Origin: Spirometra erinaceieuropaei
Lineage: Eukaryota > Platyhelminthes > Cestoda > Diphyllobothriidea > Diphyllobothriidae
Length of the DNA stretch: 64,000 bases
Assembly (NCBI GenBank): GCA_902702965.1
Contig: CACRXP010000184.1
Span: 536,415 to 600,414, forward strand
Reading direction: 5' to 3'
Positions 44,900 to 55,783 of the stretch are shown here, one piece after another. Made by a program: the position numbers and the translations under genes. The notes beneath the pieces are model-generated. The model saw only the letters and a program-made list of their open reading frames with translations. It was not told where the DNA came from and made no database searches. Each line of letters begins with the position of its first letter. Positions within the stretch are counted from its first letter, which is position 1.

Positions 44900-45830
44900 T
44901 GTCAACCCTACTCACGCTTCATAGACCATATGCATTGACCCATAAGCTCGAACGCGATGCAGTAAGGGAATTCAAAGCTGATAACAACCTCAATATTGAG
45001 TTAGCGGACAGGGGGAGTTTGGTTGTTGTGGTGGGTAGGACAGACTGCCTTGATTGTGCGAAACTAACCCAGTAAAAACGCTGTCACAGGAAATTAATGT
45101 CACGTTGTCAATAATAGAAAACTCGGGAGCAATATCGCCAATTGACAGACACACGGTCTTCTTAAAGTGCGCAGAGTGCCCCCTCCCCTCGGTCAAACAT
45201 ATTACTCAAAGGAAACTCAAATTTTGGGCTGGCAAAGTAGCTGTTTCGACAGCTCGCACTCCTGACATCTGAATAAAACACCGCGCTCAGTTCGCCAACA
45301 CGATCCTTGGAGAAAATTAAGGGGAAATGTTTCCCGTCAGACCTTTGGTGTCCCATTCATCTTTACTCGTAGTCCCTAGGATCTGGCGTTTTAGACCATT
45401 GAACCGCTGCTGCGAAGCAAATGTAATGAAACAGGAAATCGACTTGGACACTCAAATCCTTCCGCTTCTAAAATTCTGTCTCAAGGCTAGTTCAAATTGG
45501 ATGGAACAATCTACGAGTGGATGAAATGCACTTCAATGGATTCCGCGGTTTCAGAACCACCCAGGTCAGTTCTACAGCTATTGAGGTTGCCCGTCTTCCG
45601 ACATAACAGACCGGCATTCTGGACTCGATATGTGAAGGATGCCATCGTCGTCATTGAATGATATCAGGTGGTGCCATTCAAGGGACATTGGAATGCCGTT
45701 TTCACGGATATGCAGTTCATGAGAGAGAAGGAATAATACAGCCTTTTCTGCCGCAAACGCTGAGGTTTTGATTGGCAGTGTAAAGTTCCATGCAGGAAGT
45801 ACGCGGGCGAAAATTGCTCCCAGTCACAGT
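44900..45830 (+). pseudogene. Penelope-like element reverse transcriptase remnant
   Basis: Frames joined by several shifts follow the order of a Penelope-like RT: IELADRGSLVVVVGRTDCLD (the ADKGRATVxxDxxDY motif), NPVKTLSQEIN...GAISPIDR, then PSVKHIT..LK (the PKVHK region), DTQILPLLKFCLKASSNW, IYEWMKCTSMDSAVS (normally YEQxKGTPMGSPIS) and VFRHNRPAFWTRYVKDAIVV. The last block normally carries the catalytic YVDD; here the second position is Lys (AAG), so it reads YVKD. A CRKR...KVPCRK segment corresponding to the later VCRKDCGGLKTKVFRK block ends near 45800. The copy is inactive. The M1 copy at 45862 begins just downstream. Confidence 0.7.
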
Positions 45831-45861
45831 ATTAGCCGGCAAAAACCCCTCTCGGCCAAAG

Positions 45862-46652
45862 GGCCAATTTAGGCAGTCTGAACTTTGCCCACTGACTTTC
45901 GATTTCACCATAAACTCGGATATACTTTATAGAAAACCTCCACAAAATATCATTTCTTGCACCAACTTGGTAGCGAATTATGTCTTCAAAGTTTATACCC
46001 GTAGAAAAGGCATCTTTTAGTTTTAAAAAGTTTTATATCCTCGAATAATTTCGAACTGGATTTGTCATTGCAGTTCATTAAGGGCTTTCAGTCAACAAGC
46101 TCCCTACTGTCTGTGTAAGGGAAAACATGTACTCCTTTGTGCTATTAGAAAAATAATATAAGGGGCTCAGAATATAGTGCAACGGGTGTGGACCATTTGG
46201 AATATTGAATGAACAATATAATCAAACAGATAGATACGATGATGTTTGAACAGCCATTGTTCGGTATTGTTCTGCATAATCAGAAACTTTGTCAAAATCG
46301 GAAGGTAAAATATATCCAAGTACAAAATTTGAATAAGACGTGATTTTCTACCAAATGAAGACAATAAAGAATGCTTTATGCATGTTTTCTGCAAAATACT
46401 TTCGAATTTATAAGGGCAATGAAAATCGAGAGAGAAAATGCATACTGCTCAAACAGTCATTCTTTTTTTACCAAGAACGGTTTTTGTAGCCGGCCGAAAA
46501 AAGTACGTTCGAAAGCCAACATCCAAGCGTGTTTCAAATATCGCGAGATTATGCCACACGCTAACCAATATTACAATCCCACTTACGTAAACCCTCTTAA
46601 CCGAAAACATATTTCTGAATTTCTGTTTATATTTCACTGAATGGCAATACTG
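45862..46652. mobile_element. Foldback element M1, copy D (left end missing)
   Basis: The right end finishes ATGGCAATACTG then TA. The left arm starts internally (GGGCCAATTTAGGCAGTC), so about 230 bp of arm are lost. Inverted inner landmarks are GGTAGCGAATTATGTCTTCA on the left and AAGACGTGATTTTCTACC on the right. Confidence 0.6.
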
Positions 46653-46659
46653 TACTCCT

Positions 46660-47335
46660 CGTGCGCCCACCAACTTTACGATTTGCCTTAGCTTGCCCGA
46701 CTACACTGAAGAGGGTTTTTACTATCTTAATGGTTATAACTGGAAACTTGTGGAAGCATTTTAATGGAGTCAGGATGCCTTTGAAAAAATTCTCTACATG
46801 TTCCTATAAAATAGCAAACGCGAACTGCAGTATATGGATGGGCATAAAAATGAGTTCAGATATGACGAAAGTACGCCACAGCCAAACGAAAGCTTGCTGG
46901 GCATAATTGACATTGGTTATGCTGCCCACGCTGTGTGAGCACCGGTTGCGAAGCTGCTACACCGAATATTTCGTCTACTGTGCTACAAGTTCGGGCCATC
47001 GACACCGCAGCAAGGAGAGAGCCGGCATGGCGCCCTCGTGGTTGGGTTGAGTTTGGTGAACTGGGGTGGCACTACTTTCGGTGTTGAGGTGATTCGAGCA
47101 TAAGACAGAACTGGTTGCGCAGAGGTTGGCATGGAGATACACGCTCGTAGGATCCAAATTCCGAATATAGGTTTGTGATGAGGAGATACGTGATGGGACT
47201 GGTCAATATATGCCACGCGCTCGAGTTCACTATCAACTTGAACTCGGGGGAGAACTGCACGCCTAGACATTGCGGAGTGCAAATTACCGTTGGGTGCCTC
47301 TCCAATCATAATCCACGACTAAAATGATTTACAAA
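46660..47335. other. No gene recognised
   Basis: The minus strand is open in two overlapping frames across 46975-47309, without motifs I can name. These may be a repeat, but no second copy is in the window. Confidence 0.35.
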
Positions 47336-47339
47336 AGGC

Positions 47340-47492
47340 AGACCGAGTTTGCAAGCGAAAAAACACAAGGTGGGACGAAGGCACGCATTGAGGAGGTCTT
47401 TTCGACTGGACAAGTAACAGTTATGCTAATCAAAGTACGCCTACCTATCAAGGTATCTGGTGAGAACGGTCCCTGACGAATTTCTGCGCGTG
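47340..47492 (+). repeat. Partial third copy of the inverted-duplication unit
   Basis: GAGGAGGTCTTTTCGACTGG, then TAACAGTTATGCTAATCAAA and GTCCCTGACGAATTTCTGCG, match 48850-48958 of the left arm. Similarity ends at about 47492, where the C2H2-finger coding sequence takes over. This shows that the duplicated unit belongs to a wider repeat family. Confidence 0.6.
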
Positions 47493-47765
47493 TATTTTAC
47501 TATTTTCTACTCCACCACTGCCACCATCTTCGAAACCGGCATCCACACTGCCGACTTTTCCTGTTCGCACTGTCGCCGTACATTCCCCTCACGCATCGAC
47601 CTGATCGGTCACTTCCGAATCCATCGTACACAGACTGACGAACAAGTGCCAGGAATACCAACTTACACCCGACGCATCCGTCTCAGCTGCCCTCATCGCA
47701 TCCGCTCATTCACCCGCCGCATGGGCATCTTCGGCCACAGGCGCATTCACGAAAAGTTGTATTAG
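47493..47765 (+). pseudogene. C2H2-finger C-terminal tail of a retroelement protein
   Basis: Encodes FSCSHCRRTFPSRIDLIGHF then RIHRT: a complete C2H2 finger (C-x2-C-x11-H-x3-H spacing by eye). A linker follows (VPGIPTYTRRIRL), then a second finger, SCPHRIRSFTRRMGIFGHRR, ending IHEKLY, in which the second Cys is replaced by Arg. Tandem fingers of this exact style close many tapeworm non-LTR retroelement proteins, as I recall them. The RT is absent; the upstream frame runs into an unrelated repeat. The lost zinc ligand agrees with decay. Confidence 0.6.
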
Positions 47766-47769
47766 ACAA

Positions 47770-48210
47770 CCACCGGCTAAACCACACCGTCATATCTTCC
47801 CCCACCTACATCATACAATATCATCCAATATCACCATACACGGCCTAACCCCCGTTGTGTTAAATGCTGGTGCATGTGTTTGGTGTGTCACGTCGTGCAT
47901 GTGGCGCCCGCAGACAAGGTCACTAGATACAGCAGCCACCGCAGACATTTCCGCACCTGCCAAGTAACCGACTCAGACAGTGATGGGGTGTGCGAACGGG
48001 AAAGGTGAGCGAAGCCGGCGACTCAGAGCATTTTCCTCACTATAAACAATCTGACGCGCTTGAAGATATGACGGTGCGTTATAAGCCGTGGCTTGGAAGG
48101 TTGCCAGCTGACGCGATAACATGGACATCGCAGTCAACCCGTTGTTGTGTGTATGTGCGGAGTGGCCGGCTGATGGTCTGAGAGTCAGGACACAATGGCT
48201 CATTCTGAAA
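47770..48210. other. Probable retroelement 3' region; no gene
   Basis: A pyrimidine-rich stretch after the finger tail (CCACACCGTCATATCTTCCC; CATACACGGCCTAACCCCCG) is consistent with a non-LTR 3' UTR. The rest up to the inverted-duplication arm shows nothing recognisable. Confidence 0.35.
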
Positions 48211-49573
48211 GTGGCGTTTATGGCACTCCCACTGTGTGGAATCCGAGCCGGATGTGGCGACACGCCTAGGTGCGGCCTCGGCTGTGCCGGCCATATTTTT
48301 TATTGTTCGTCAAAAACCTGGCCATTCGCTGTGTAAATCAGGGAATGTGGAGTGGAGCGCCTAGGTGCGGGTCCGGTCGTGCCAGCCACTTGCGCTCTCC
48401 CCCACCTCCCGTCTTCTGGACTTCGTCTTGACACAGCGCCCAGTTGTGCAGGATTTGAGGGTGCGGTAGATGCTATAAAAGTCTAAATCCACAATAAAGC
48501 AAATCACGCAAAAGTCACCATCCCTGCACTCGCCTTACTGTGCGGCTCACGGTAGGCACTATCGTAAAGGACCGTCGAAATCTCATATGCATGCAGGATT
48601 CTAAAGAGACATAAATAGACTCGCATAGACGAAGACTGAGCGTCTCAGGGTTGCTGTTATTCATTAATCACTGAAACGATAAAGTTTCGTTTTGTACTTT
48701 TGCACCCATCTGACCTACGAAACTGCTCCAAAAACGCTACCAAACCAAACTCTTGGGCTATCTATCGGTCTGAAAAATGCGGCATACTAGATCGAGTTTA
48801 CGTCCTTATACCAGCGATTCCATAGACTCGTAGAGGACGATCGACAAAGGTACGCGATGAGGAGGTCTTCCCGACTGGACACGTAACAGTTATACTAATC
48901 AAAGTACGCTTATCTATCAAGGTCTGTGTTGAGAACAGTCCCTGACAAATTTCTGCGCATGTCTCGCTGTTCCCTGCTTTCTTCAAATTTCATTCAAAGC
49001 ACAGGAGATACGCAACTAACGATCGCGTTCGAGCTGTCTTCACTACGTCCTCGACAACACAACATGCTGAGTATTTATCACATCCAAAGCCTGAGTCGCA
49101 GATATTCAAAACCCGCTTTTCCTACTCTTAAAACACTGCTTCCGCAAATGCGTGAGACCGGAATGGTGCTGTTTCTTAATCGGTCGTCTGATATGTCGTG
49201 CAATATTATTGATGACTCTGAGGTGATTATTTCATTTCTAGATTTCAGGCTCCGGAAACTTCACACCAGTGGATTTGCTGGGAAATTTCACATAATCAGC
49301 AGCGTTCTGATTCTCAGGCCCCACTTCTTGTATTCTGAGTTAATTAAGTTAATTTTCTACATCTTTGGCTTGAGGGTGAATCATGACTAATTTCTTGTTC
49401 GTTTCGGAGAAGCGTGCATATTAGTGCCTATTGGCATGCTGTCAGTTCCAATTTAATCCTACATATTGTCAGTCCTCCCAAGTGTAAGTGGAATGATAAT
49501 AGCAAGTGCGACTGATTATTTGGTCAATCTACGCAACGGTAAGTTGGACTCATCGGTCATTGTGCAGGCTCTG
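48211..49573 (+). repeat. Inverted duplication, left arm (1363 bp)
   Basis: Collinear with the complement of 53025-54387 from GTGGCGTTTATGG to GTGCAGGCTCTG. Both arms are exactly 1363 bp, so there is no net insertion or deletion. Mismatches are scattered (for example CTACATCTTTGGC against CTACATCAGTGGT). The outer 330 bp contain R1. A 154-codon open frame in both arms differs at six residues and has no recognisable motif, so it gives no sign of selection. Similarity stops sharply at both ends. Confidence 0.9.
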
Positions 49574-49861
49574 CTTCATCGAAGTCCCATTTGTTTATCT
49601 TTCGCACGTGCTGCTTCGATTTGTAATATGAACTGACCAAGACTTGCAGGGATATCCAAAATACCATTGACATACACTTCCCTGTTTATAATAAAAGTAT
49701 ATTATCACTTCGATGTAAATTATTGTTGTAAGCATACTTGGAAATTTAAATTCCAGTTAGATTTTTTGCGATGAACTTGGGCATGGCTCCAGGTGCGTGT
49801 AAATCATCCGCACAAATCTCATTGAATGACGTACATATTTCATGAAACGCTAAATTAAATG

Positions 49862-50670
49862 CTGAAATACTATCTCGATTAGAAGAGACAACTTATTAGA
49901 TCGATTCGCAGTACTGGTAATCGTTCAGTCATTCAAGAATGCCGAATTTCTGATACGCCATTTTTCCATTGGCCTCGGCAGCCAGACCTATTAAAAGGTT
50001 ATTTTCTTTCATGTTCCTGTCCCGTCGACTTTCAGTGTCCTATATAAAATATGCCTTATAGAAATAATATACAAAAATGCCGTTTCTTATAATCATTCTT
50101 TAGTAATTTACATCTTTTTCAAATTCCCTACTAAAGGGAACGGAACCTTCCATGTCAAAGGTTTTCAAAGTTTCTAATACTTTTGACCGAATATGCCGCT
50201 GTACTTACGTCCTATGCGTAAAAATCTTAAATTCTTCTGCGACAGGGCTCTTAAATTTTTGCGATGAGCAAAGATCACTTTGTATATTTCATAAGGTGCA
50301 TCAATAAACTGACAGATGCGATGCCATTTGGACAGGCATTACTCGGTCTCGAAAATTTCATAATCGCAATCACGTTTAACCAAATGCCATATTTTTGAGA
50401 AGAAATTGCAAAGGGGGCGAGAGGTGCTACAGGATCAGTTAAGGATATGATACTTTGTATACACCTTGTGGCAATTATATTTAATCCTATGAGGGCACAC
50501 AACGTCAGTGGAGAAAATCCATAATGCTCACCTAGTCATTTTTTACGGGTAGGGATTTTTCCGGATGCTAGGAGGACGCGGATTCAAAAGTTGTCACCTT
50601 TGCTTTCGACGGAAATTGCGAGATCTGAAAGTACCACATCTCCCGGAATTATTGGCCTACCGGAATACTG
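49862..50670. mobile_element. Foldback element M1, copy F (worn), within the duplication spacer
   Basis: Ends CGGAATACTG then TA. Left landmarks are GTACTGGTAATCGTTCAGTC and AAATTCCCTACTAAAGG; the right arm carries GATTCAAAAGTTGTCACC in place of the usual CATTCAAAAGCCG. It lies only in the spacer, so it gives no information on when the arms were duplicated. Confidence 0.5.
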
Positions 50671-50899
50671 TACTTCTGGAGTACAGGACAATATATATAA
50701 AATTTTCAAGATTATCTGCGGCTCAGAAATGCCGCCTGAAAGTTGCCTGCTCCTAAACATTTCCAATTTAGGGGAAAAGCAGCCGTCGGCACACTCTCTA
50801 TCTGATTGCCTTAATCTAGACGAAATGAGATTACTTGGCTCGAAGGATTGTCATTAGTTATTCGTGGTCAAAATCCTTCAGGCTTGCTACTTATTCCAA

Positions 50900-51180
50900 A
50901 GCGCACATTTCAACAATCCCAGGCCCAGAGAAGGACTGCTTGGCGGGTATGTCTTACGCATGGTTTTTTATGGGGACTGGGATATGAAGATAGGTCATTA
51001 GACACCTTAGAAGAATCTCCAAATGAACACGAGCGTAACGCTTACTCTGGCCGTTTCCTAAGAAAATGATCCCAAGACAATTTCATCGATCTACTCATTC
51101 GTGTCAACTATCACTCATTATGCGGACTGCCTCTTCCTGGCCTAGGTTGCAGCTCGAGCTAACTTTAATCTTCTCAGATG
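50900..51180 (+). repeat. Interspersed repeat R5, copy 1
   Basis: Diverged direct match to 54640-54915: ACGCATGG...TTTATGGGGACTGGGA against ACGCATGGACCTTTATGGTG, then CCGTTTCCTAAGAAAATGAT against CCGTTTCTCACGAAAATGAC. Both keep a similar reading frame (FIDLLIRVN / FINLIIHVN). The parent element is not recognised. Confidence 0.5.
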
Positions 51181-51189
51181 ACACGGACT

Positions 51190-53024
51190 AACCGACCTCG
51201 CAGTAGTTGCTCAGGTTTTAAAATAACTTCTGCTTACGTACTGCGAGCAGTCACCGTGAACGAATTCTGAAGAAGAATATGCTGCTTGGACATAAAGTAC
51301 TATCGAGTATCAACTGCTGATCAAACTGGGTCACTGAACTGTTCGCTGTGAAGACAGTGCTAGGCAGTACATGACTATAAGAATACCGTAACTCCTCGCG
51401 ACACAGTTAAATGACTGCCTGTGCCGTCAGATGTGCCTCGTGAGACAAGTTATACTTATGTTCACTTAGTCTTGCCCGACCGGTGCAAAATTTATTCGGT
51501 TAACGACCTGCACTAGGAGAGACTTACTGAGACCGGCAGCAGAAGAGAGGAGAGGGAAAAAGTGCCCAAACCCCTGAAGTACTGTCGATGATGATATGGT
51601 CGACAACATAAGAGTTTCCAAATCATAAGTCAGGGAAGACGGATTGGGTTTGGCAGCTCTTACTGGCGTGCAAGAGCGTACGGGAGGCTAGGCAAACAGT
51701 ACCCTCAAGCTGCCTCTCCAGAAAAGTTAGTTTTTGTGTCCGCCATTGGGGTTACTAGTCCCCAGCGCATGTGTGCGCCTTCGCATTGTCCCAGTTAGTT
51801 TCAGCCAGCCAATCGGAGAAGGGGCAGCGTTGACTGGTTTCGAGCTCAAGCGAGGCTAGTGGCAAGCTTATCGCGGTCCCAGCAGTGAATTGACAGGGAG
51901 CGTGAGGGGGACCGAAGGGAAGCTGGACAAAGGGGCGGAGAGCAAGGAAACGCGGACTGCCACCGTATGCCCTACAACACTATCGGTCAAGCACTTCGTG
52001 GATCATCAAACATTTCAGTTCAAAGCGCTGCCAGTTTTGTCACGAGACCATACTCTGCCCACAGCTGTAGCGCATGACAGCGATATCCCCCCGTCCGTTT
52101 TGCCTCGGAGCCTCGAGTTCTCAACCCTCTCTTGAAAATTAAGTTAGAAAGAATGACGATCAGAAAATATTAGCTAAAGGGAGAAGCACAGGCCTCAGGA
52201 GACAGGACTGTGAAGTCAGAGCCATCACACTGACCACCATTGGAGGCTATAGGGATGTATACAAAGTGTACAATGAACTATGCTTAAGTATGGAAGGAGG
52301 AAAATTTCAGGGTGAAATATTGCGGTCGGCCGACTACTGCAAGATCGGCAAGACCCATACTCGCCCAACAGATTTTTACTTTTTATTGGAGGAGGATTTT
52401 TTAGTCGTCAAGCTGAGAGATGAGACAAGAATTTCTCCAGAAGTCCAAACACCAGAGTGCTGGTAGTGGGGCAAGCAGCGATAAGGGCAACAGTGAATTT
52501 AGCCACTACAGAGTCCTGAAAGAGAGGCCTATCCCACAAATTGTTCCTGGAAGCTGCGGGTTCTCGTGATTACCATCGGAGGACAGTCCAACGCCCTGAC
52601 CTTTAGCGCTGCAGTCTTATCAATCAACTTTTGGCTCCAATAACCCAAATGAAACACGCACAGTAGTCCTGAATTCTGATTTCACAAAGTTCTCAAAATG
52701 CTACCACAGCTTTAAACCAACAAAGCAGATTATGTTCTTACAAATAACATGACGCACACGAGAAGGCGGAGTAAAGTCCCTTGGAAAAAAGGTAAGACGA
52801 AAGCGGTTTACAGGTACGAGTCATTTACCTGCACAATATCCTCTCTTCAAAATGCATCCGCGTCACCAACTCCAGGTAGATTGCAGCCCGGAACTTGGTT
52901 TTATGTTGACCTCATTAATGGGATCTGTGAGAAAACAAATATGAACGCATGCGGCCTTCCTACCTGTCTGCTAACACTTGAACCTTCCGGACCATTGAAA
53001 TTGGAGAAAGAAAATTCCATGCAA
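51190..53024. other. No gene recognised; weak R1-edge similarity
   Basis: GTCGACAACATAAGAGTTTC and its neighbourhood at 51600-51690 resemble 2230-2310, next to R1 copy a. Frames at 51890-52135, 52266-52466 and 52749-53048 have no motif; the last runs into the inverted-duplication arm. Confidence 0.35.
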
Positions 53025-54387
53025 CAGAGCCTGCACAATGACCGATGAGTCCAACTTACCGTTGCGTAGATTGACCAAATAATCAGTCGCACTTGCTATT
53101 ATCATTCCACTTACACTTGGGAGGACTGACAATATGTAGGATTAAATTGGAACTGACAGCATGCCAATAGGCACTAATATGCACGCTTCTCCAAAACGAA
53201 CAAGAAATTAATCATGATTCACCCTCAAACCACTGATGTAGAAAATTAACTTAATTAACTCAGGATACAAGAAGTGGGGCCTGAGAATCAGAACGCTGCT
53301 GATTATGTGAAATTTCCCAGCAAATCCACTGGTGTGAAGTTTCCGGAGCCTGAAACCTAGAAATGAAATAATCACCTCAGAATCATCAATAATATTGCAC
53401 GACATATCAGACGACCGATTAAGAAACACCACCATTCCGGTCTCACGCATTTGCGGAAGCAGTGTTTTAAGAGTAGGAAAAGCGGGTTTTGAATATCTGC
53501 GACTCAGGCTTTTGATGTGATAAATACTCAGCATGTTGTGTTGTCGAGGACGTAGTGAAGACAGCTCAAACGCGATCGTTAGTTGCGTATCTCCTGTGCT
53601 TTGAATGAAATTTGAAGAAAGCAGGGAACAGCGAGACACGCGCAGAAATTTGTCAGGGACTGTTCTCAACACAGACCTTGATAGATAAGCGTGCTTTGAT
53701 TAGTATAACTGTTACGTGTCCAGTCGGGAAGACCTCCTCATCGCGTACCTTTGTCGATCGTCCTCTACGAGTCTATGGAATCGCTGGTATAAAGACGTAA
53801 ACTCGATCTAGTATGCCACATTTTTCAGACCGATAGATAGCCCAAGAGTTTGGTTTGGTAGCGGTTTTGGAGCAGTTTCGTAGGTCAGATGGGTGCAAAA
53901 GTACAAAACGAAACTTTATCATTTCATTGGTTAAGGAATAACAGCAACCCTGAGACGCTCAGTCTTCGTCTATGCGATTCTATTTATGTCTCTTTAGAAT
54001 CCTGCATGCATATGAGATTTCGACGGTTCTTTACGATAGTGCCTACCGTGAGCCGCACAGTAAGGCGAGTGCAGGGACGGTGACTTTTTCGTGATTTACT
54101 TTATGGTGGATTTAGACTTTTATAGCATCTACCGCACCCTCAAATCCTGCACAACTGGACCCTGTGTCAAGACGAAGTCCAGAAGACCGGAGGTGGGGGA
54201 GGGCGCAAGTGGCTGGCACGGTCGGACCCGCACCTAGGCGCTCCACTCCATATTCCCTGATTTACACAGCAAATGGCCAGGTTTTTGATCAACAATAAAA
54301 AATATGGCTGGCACGGCCGAGGCCGCACCTAGGCGTGTCGCCACATCCGGCTCGGATTCCACACAGTGGGAGTGCCATAAACGCCAC
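53025..54387 (-). repeat. Inverted duplication, right arm (1363 bp)
   Basis: Complement of the left arm, 3451 bp away. The outer flank (GTCCGATTTCTTCTAAACC) is unrelated to the left arm's outer flank, and the inner flanks are also unrelated. No short direct repeat brackets either arm. Contains R1 on the plus strand (about 54075-54330). Confidence 0.9.
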
Positions 54388-54639
54388 GTCCGATTTCTTC
54401 TAAACCTACCCAGTATTCTCTTAATAAAACAGCTCCAGAATATGTTCTTTTTCAGTAAAGGGCTCTCTACGCACCAGAACAATGCAGCAAAAGTAACACC
54501 AAATGCACACCATAATACCCGCTCAAATGACGATAATGACATTTAATGGATTAAGCCACCTACTGTATGTGGAAGCACGCTCGCCTGAGAACCGATTATT
54601 TATCTCCACCCGCCGCAAACTCACGGACAGGGACCGGCT

Positions 54640-54915
54640 CTGTCACCCTTCACAAACGCAAAGATTGACTTGCTGGATAGGCGGTACGCATGGACCTTTA
54701 TGGTGACTGGGAGAGGGAGAGTGATCAGAAGTCATATGCGAAGGGTCCCGAAGAGCCTCCGAAGCAGAGTTGATCCGCCGAAGAGCGTTGTCTTTGCTCT
54801 GTCCGTTTCTCACGAAAATGACCCCGAGAATTTTATCAATCTAATAATTCATGTCAATGATCATTAACCACGTGATCTGCCATCTCCTGACCAGAGGCGC
54901 AGCAGAGCGGCTGAA
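54640..54915 (+). repeat. Interspersed repeat R5, copy 2
   Basis: Direct counterpart of 50900-51180, lying outside the right arm while the first copy lies in the spacer. Confidence 0.5.
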
Positions 54916-55089
54916 ATAACTTCCTGGTCCAACCGGCATAGCTCTTTCTATATGTCATTAAATCCAGTCTGGCGAGGGTTCCACTTATGGCCTCAATGCA
55001 CACTGGGGTAATTTGCAGACCTTACACGGCCGGAAAATATTTGTCGTCGCGCTGAACGAAGGTGTTGATGTCAGAACTTGAAATAGAGT

Positions 55090-55180
55090 TAAGGAGGAGA
55101 AGGTGCGGCAGATGTTTCGAAAGTCTAATTTCCCCACAAACTAACTCACGAGCAAGTCACCATCCTGCGCGCACAATTCA
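55090..55180 (-). repeat. Repeat R1 fragment
   Basis: GGTGCGGCAGATGTTTCGAA and AACTAACTCACGAGCAAGTC match the complement of the R1 segment at about 2360-2440. Confidence 0.5.
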
Positions 55181-55389
55181 TTGAGGCAGACGGCGGACAG
55201 TGTCGCGCTCGATGATCGAGCTGACACCTAGGGAGCTAATGCTTTCTCTGAATGTGTTGTGGCCGTGTTTCGGATTTCGAAAGTGTGTATGTCTAAGAAA
55301 CAACAAGCGATTAATGGGCAAAAAGTGCTTTATGAGATATTTTGATTTTTCTACGACGATTTGGTCTCAAAACTTGGCTGCTTTGGGGT

Positions 55390-55767
55390 TGTTATGACCC
55401 GGCCTGGTACTTGAAATCCTGTGGAGCGTATGCGCACTCGACCCTTGTCCCCAATACCAACGCGGCAGAGAAGGAGAACGCGACCGGCCACGAAACTGTG
55501 TATTAGGAAAATGTAAGTCCAAATGAACTGGAAGTAACGCGTATTTATAACGCCTTACGGTGCTTCGCAGGCGTTCGGCCCAATGCCCTACGGGAAGAAC
55601 ATTCGAGACGAGCCGGTCGATAATTCGAGTATGCAGATCGATCAGGCCCGAGAGGAAAAGTCAATGGAGAGGCGCCACGATTAAGATGACAGTGCAGTAG
55701 AGAAAACGCACGTGGCCTCCCGTGATTGGCTGGCTCTTGTTCTTGGGAGTGTAGGCACTCCCAACAC
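55390..55767 (-). mobile_element. 3' long terminal repeat of the gypsy element (378 bp)
   Basis: On the minus strand it starts TGTTGGGAGTGCC and ends GGTCATAACA, the TGTT...AACA termini expected of an LTR. A 9-bp hairpin (TTGGGAGTG/CACTCCCAA, 55744-55765) sits at the start. CCAATCA lies near the LTR 5' end and TTATAAATA (55541-55550 region) serves as a TATA box. The polypurine tract touches the start (next entry). No 5' LTR was found beyond 58.9 kb. Confidence 0.8.
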
Positions 55768-55778
55768 CTCCCCTCCAA
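55768..55778 (-). promoter_or_regulatory. Polypurine tract of the gypsy element
   Basis: TGGAGGGGAGG on the minus strand lies immediately before the LTR TGTT and just after the pol stop at 55784. In LTR retrotransposons this tract primes plus-strand DNA synthesis. Confidence 0.8.
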
Positions 55779-55783
55779 GAAGG

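Noticed and set aside
48926..49390. 154-codon open frame, also present at 53208-53672 (-)
   Set aside because: The two copies differ at six residues with no sign of constraint and no motif; it lies wholly in the duplicated arms.
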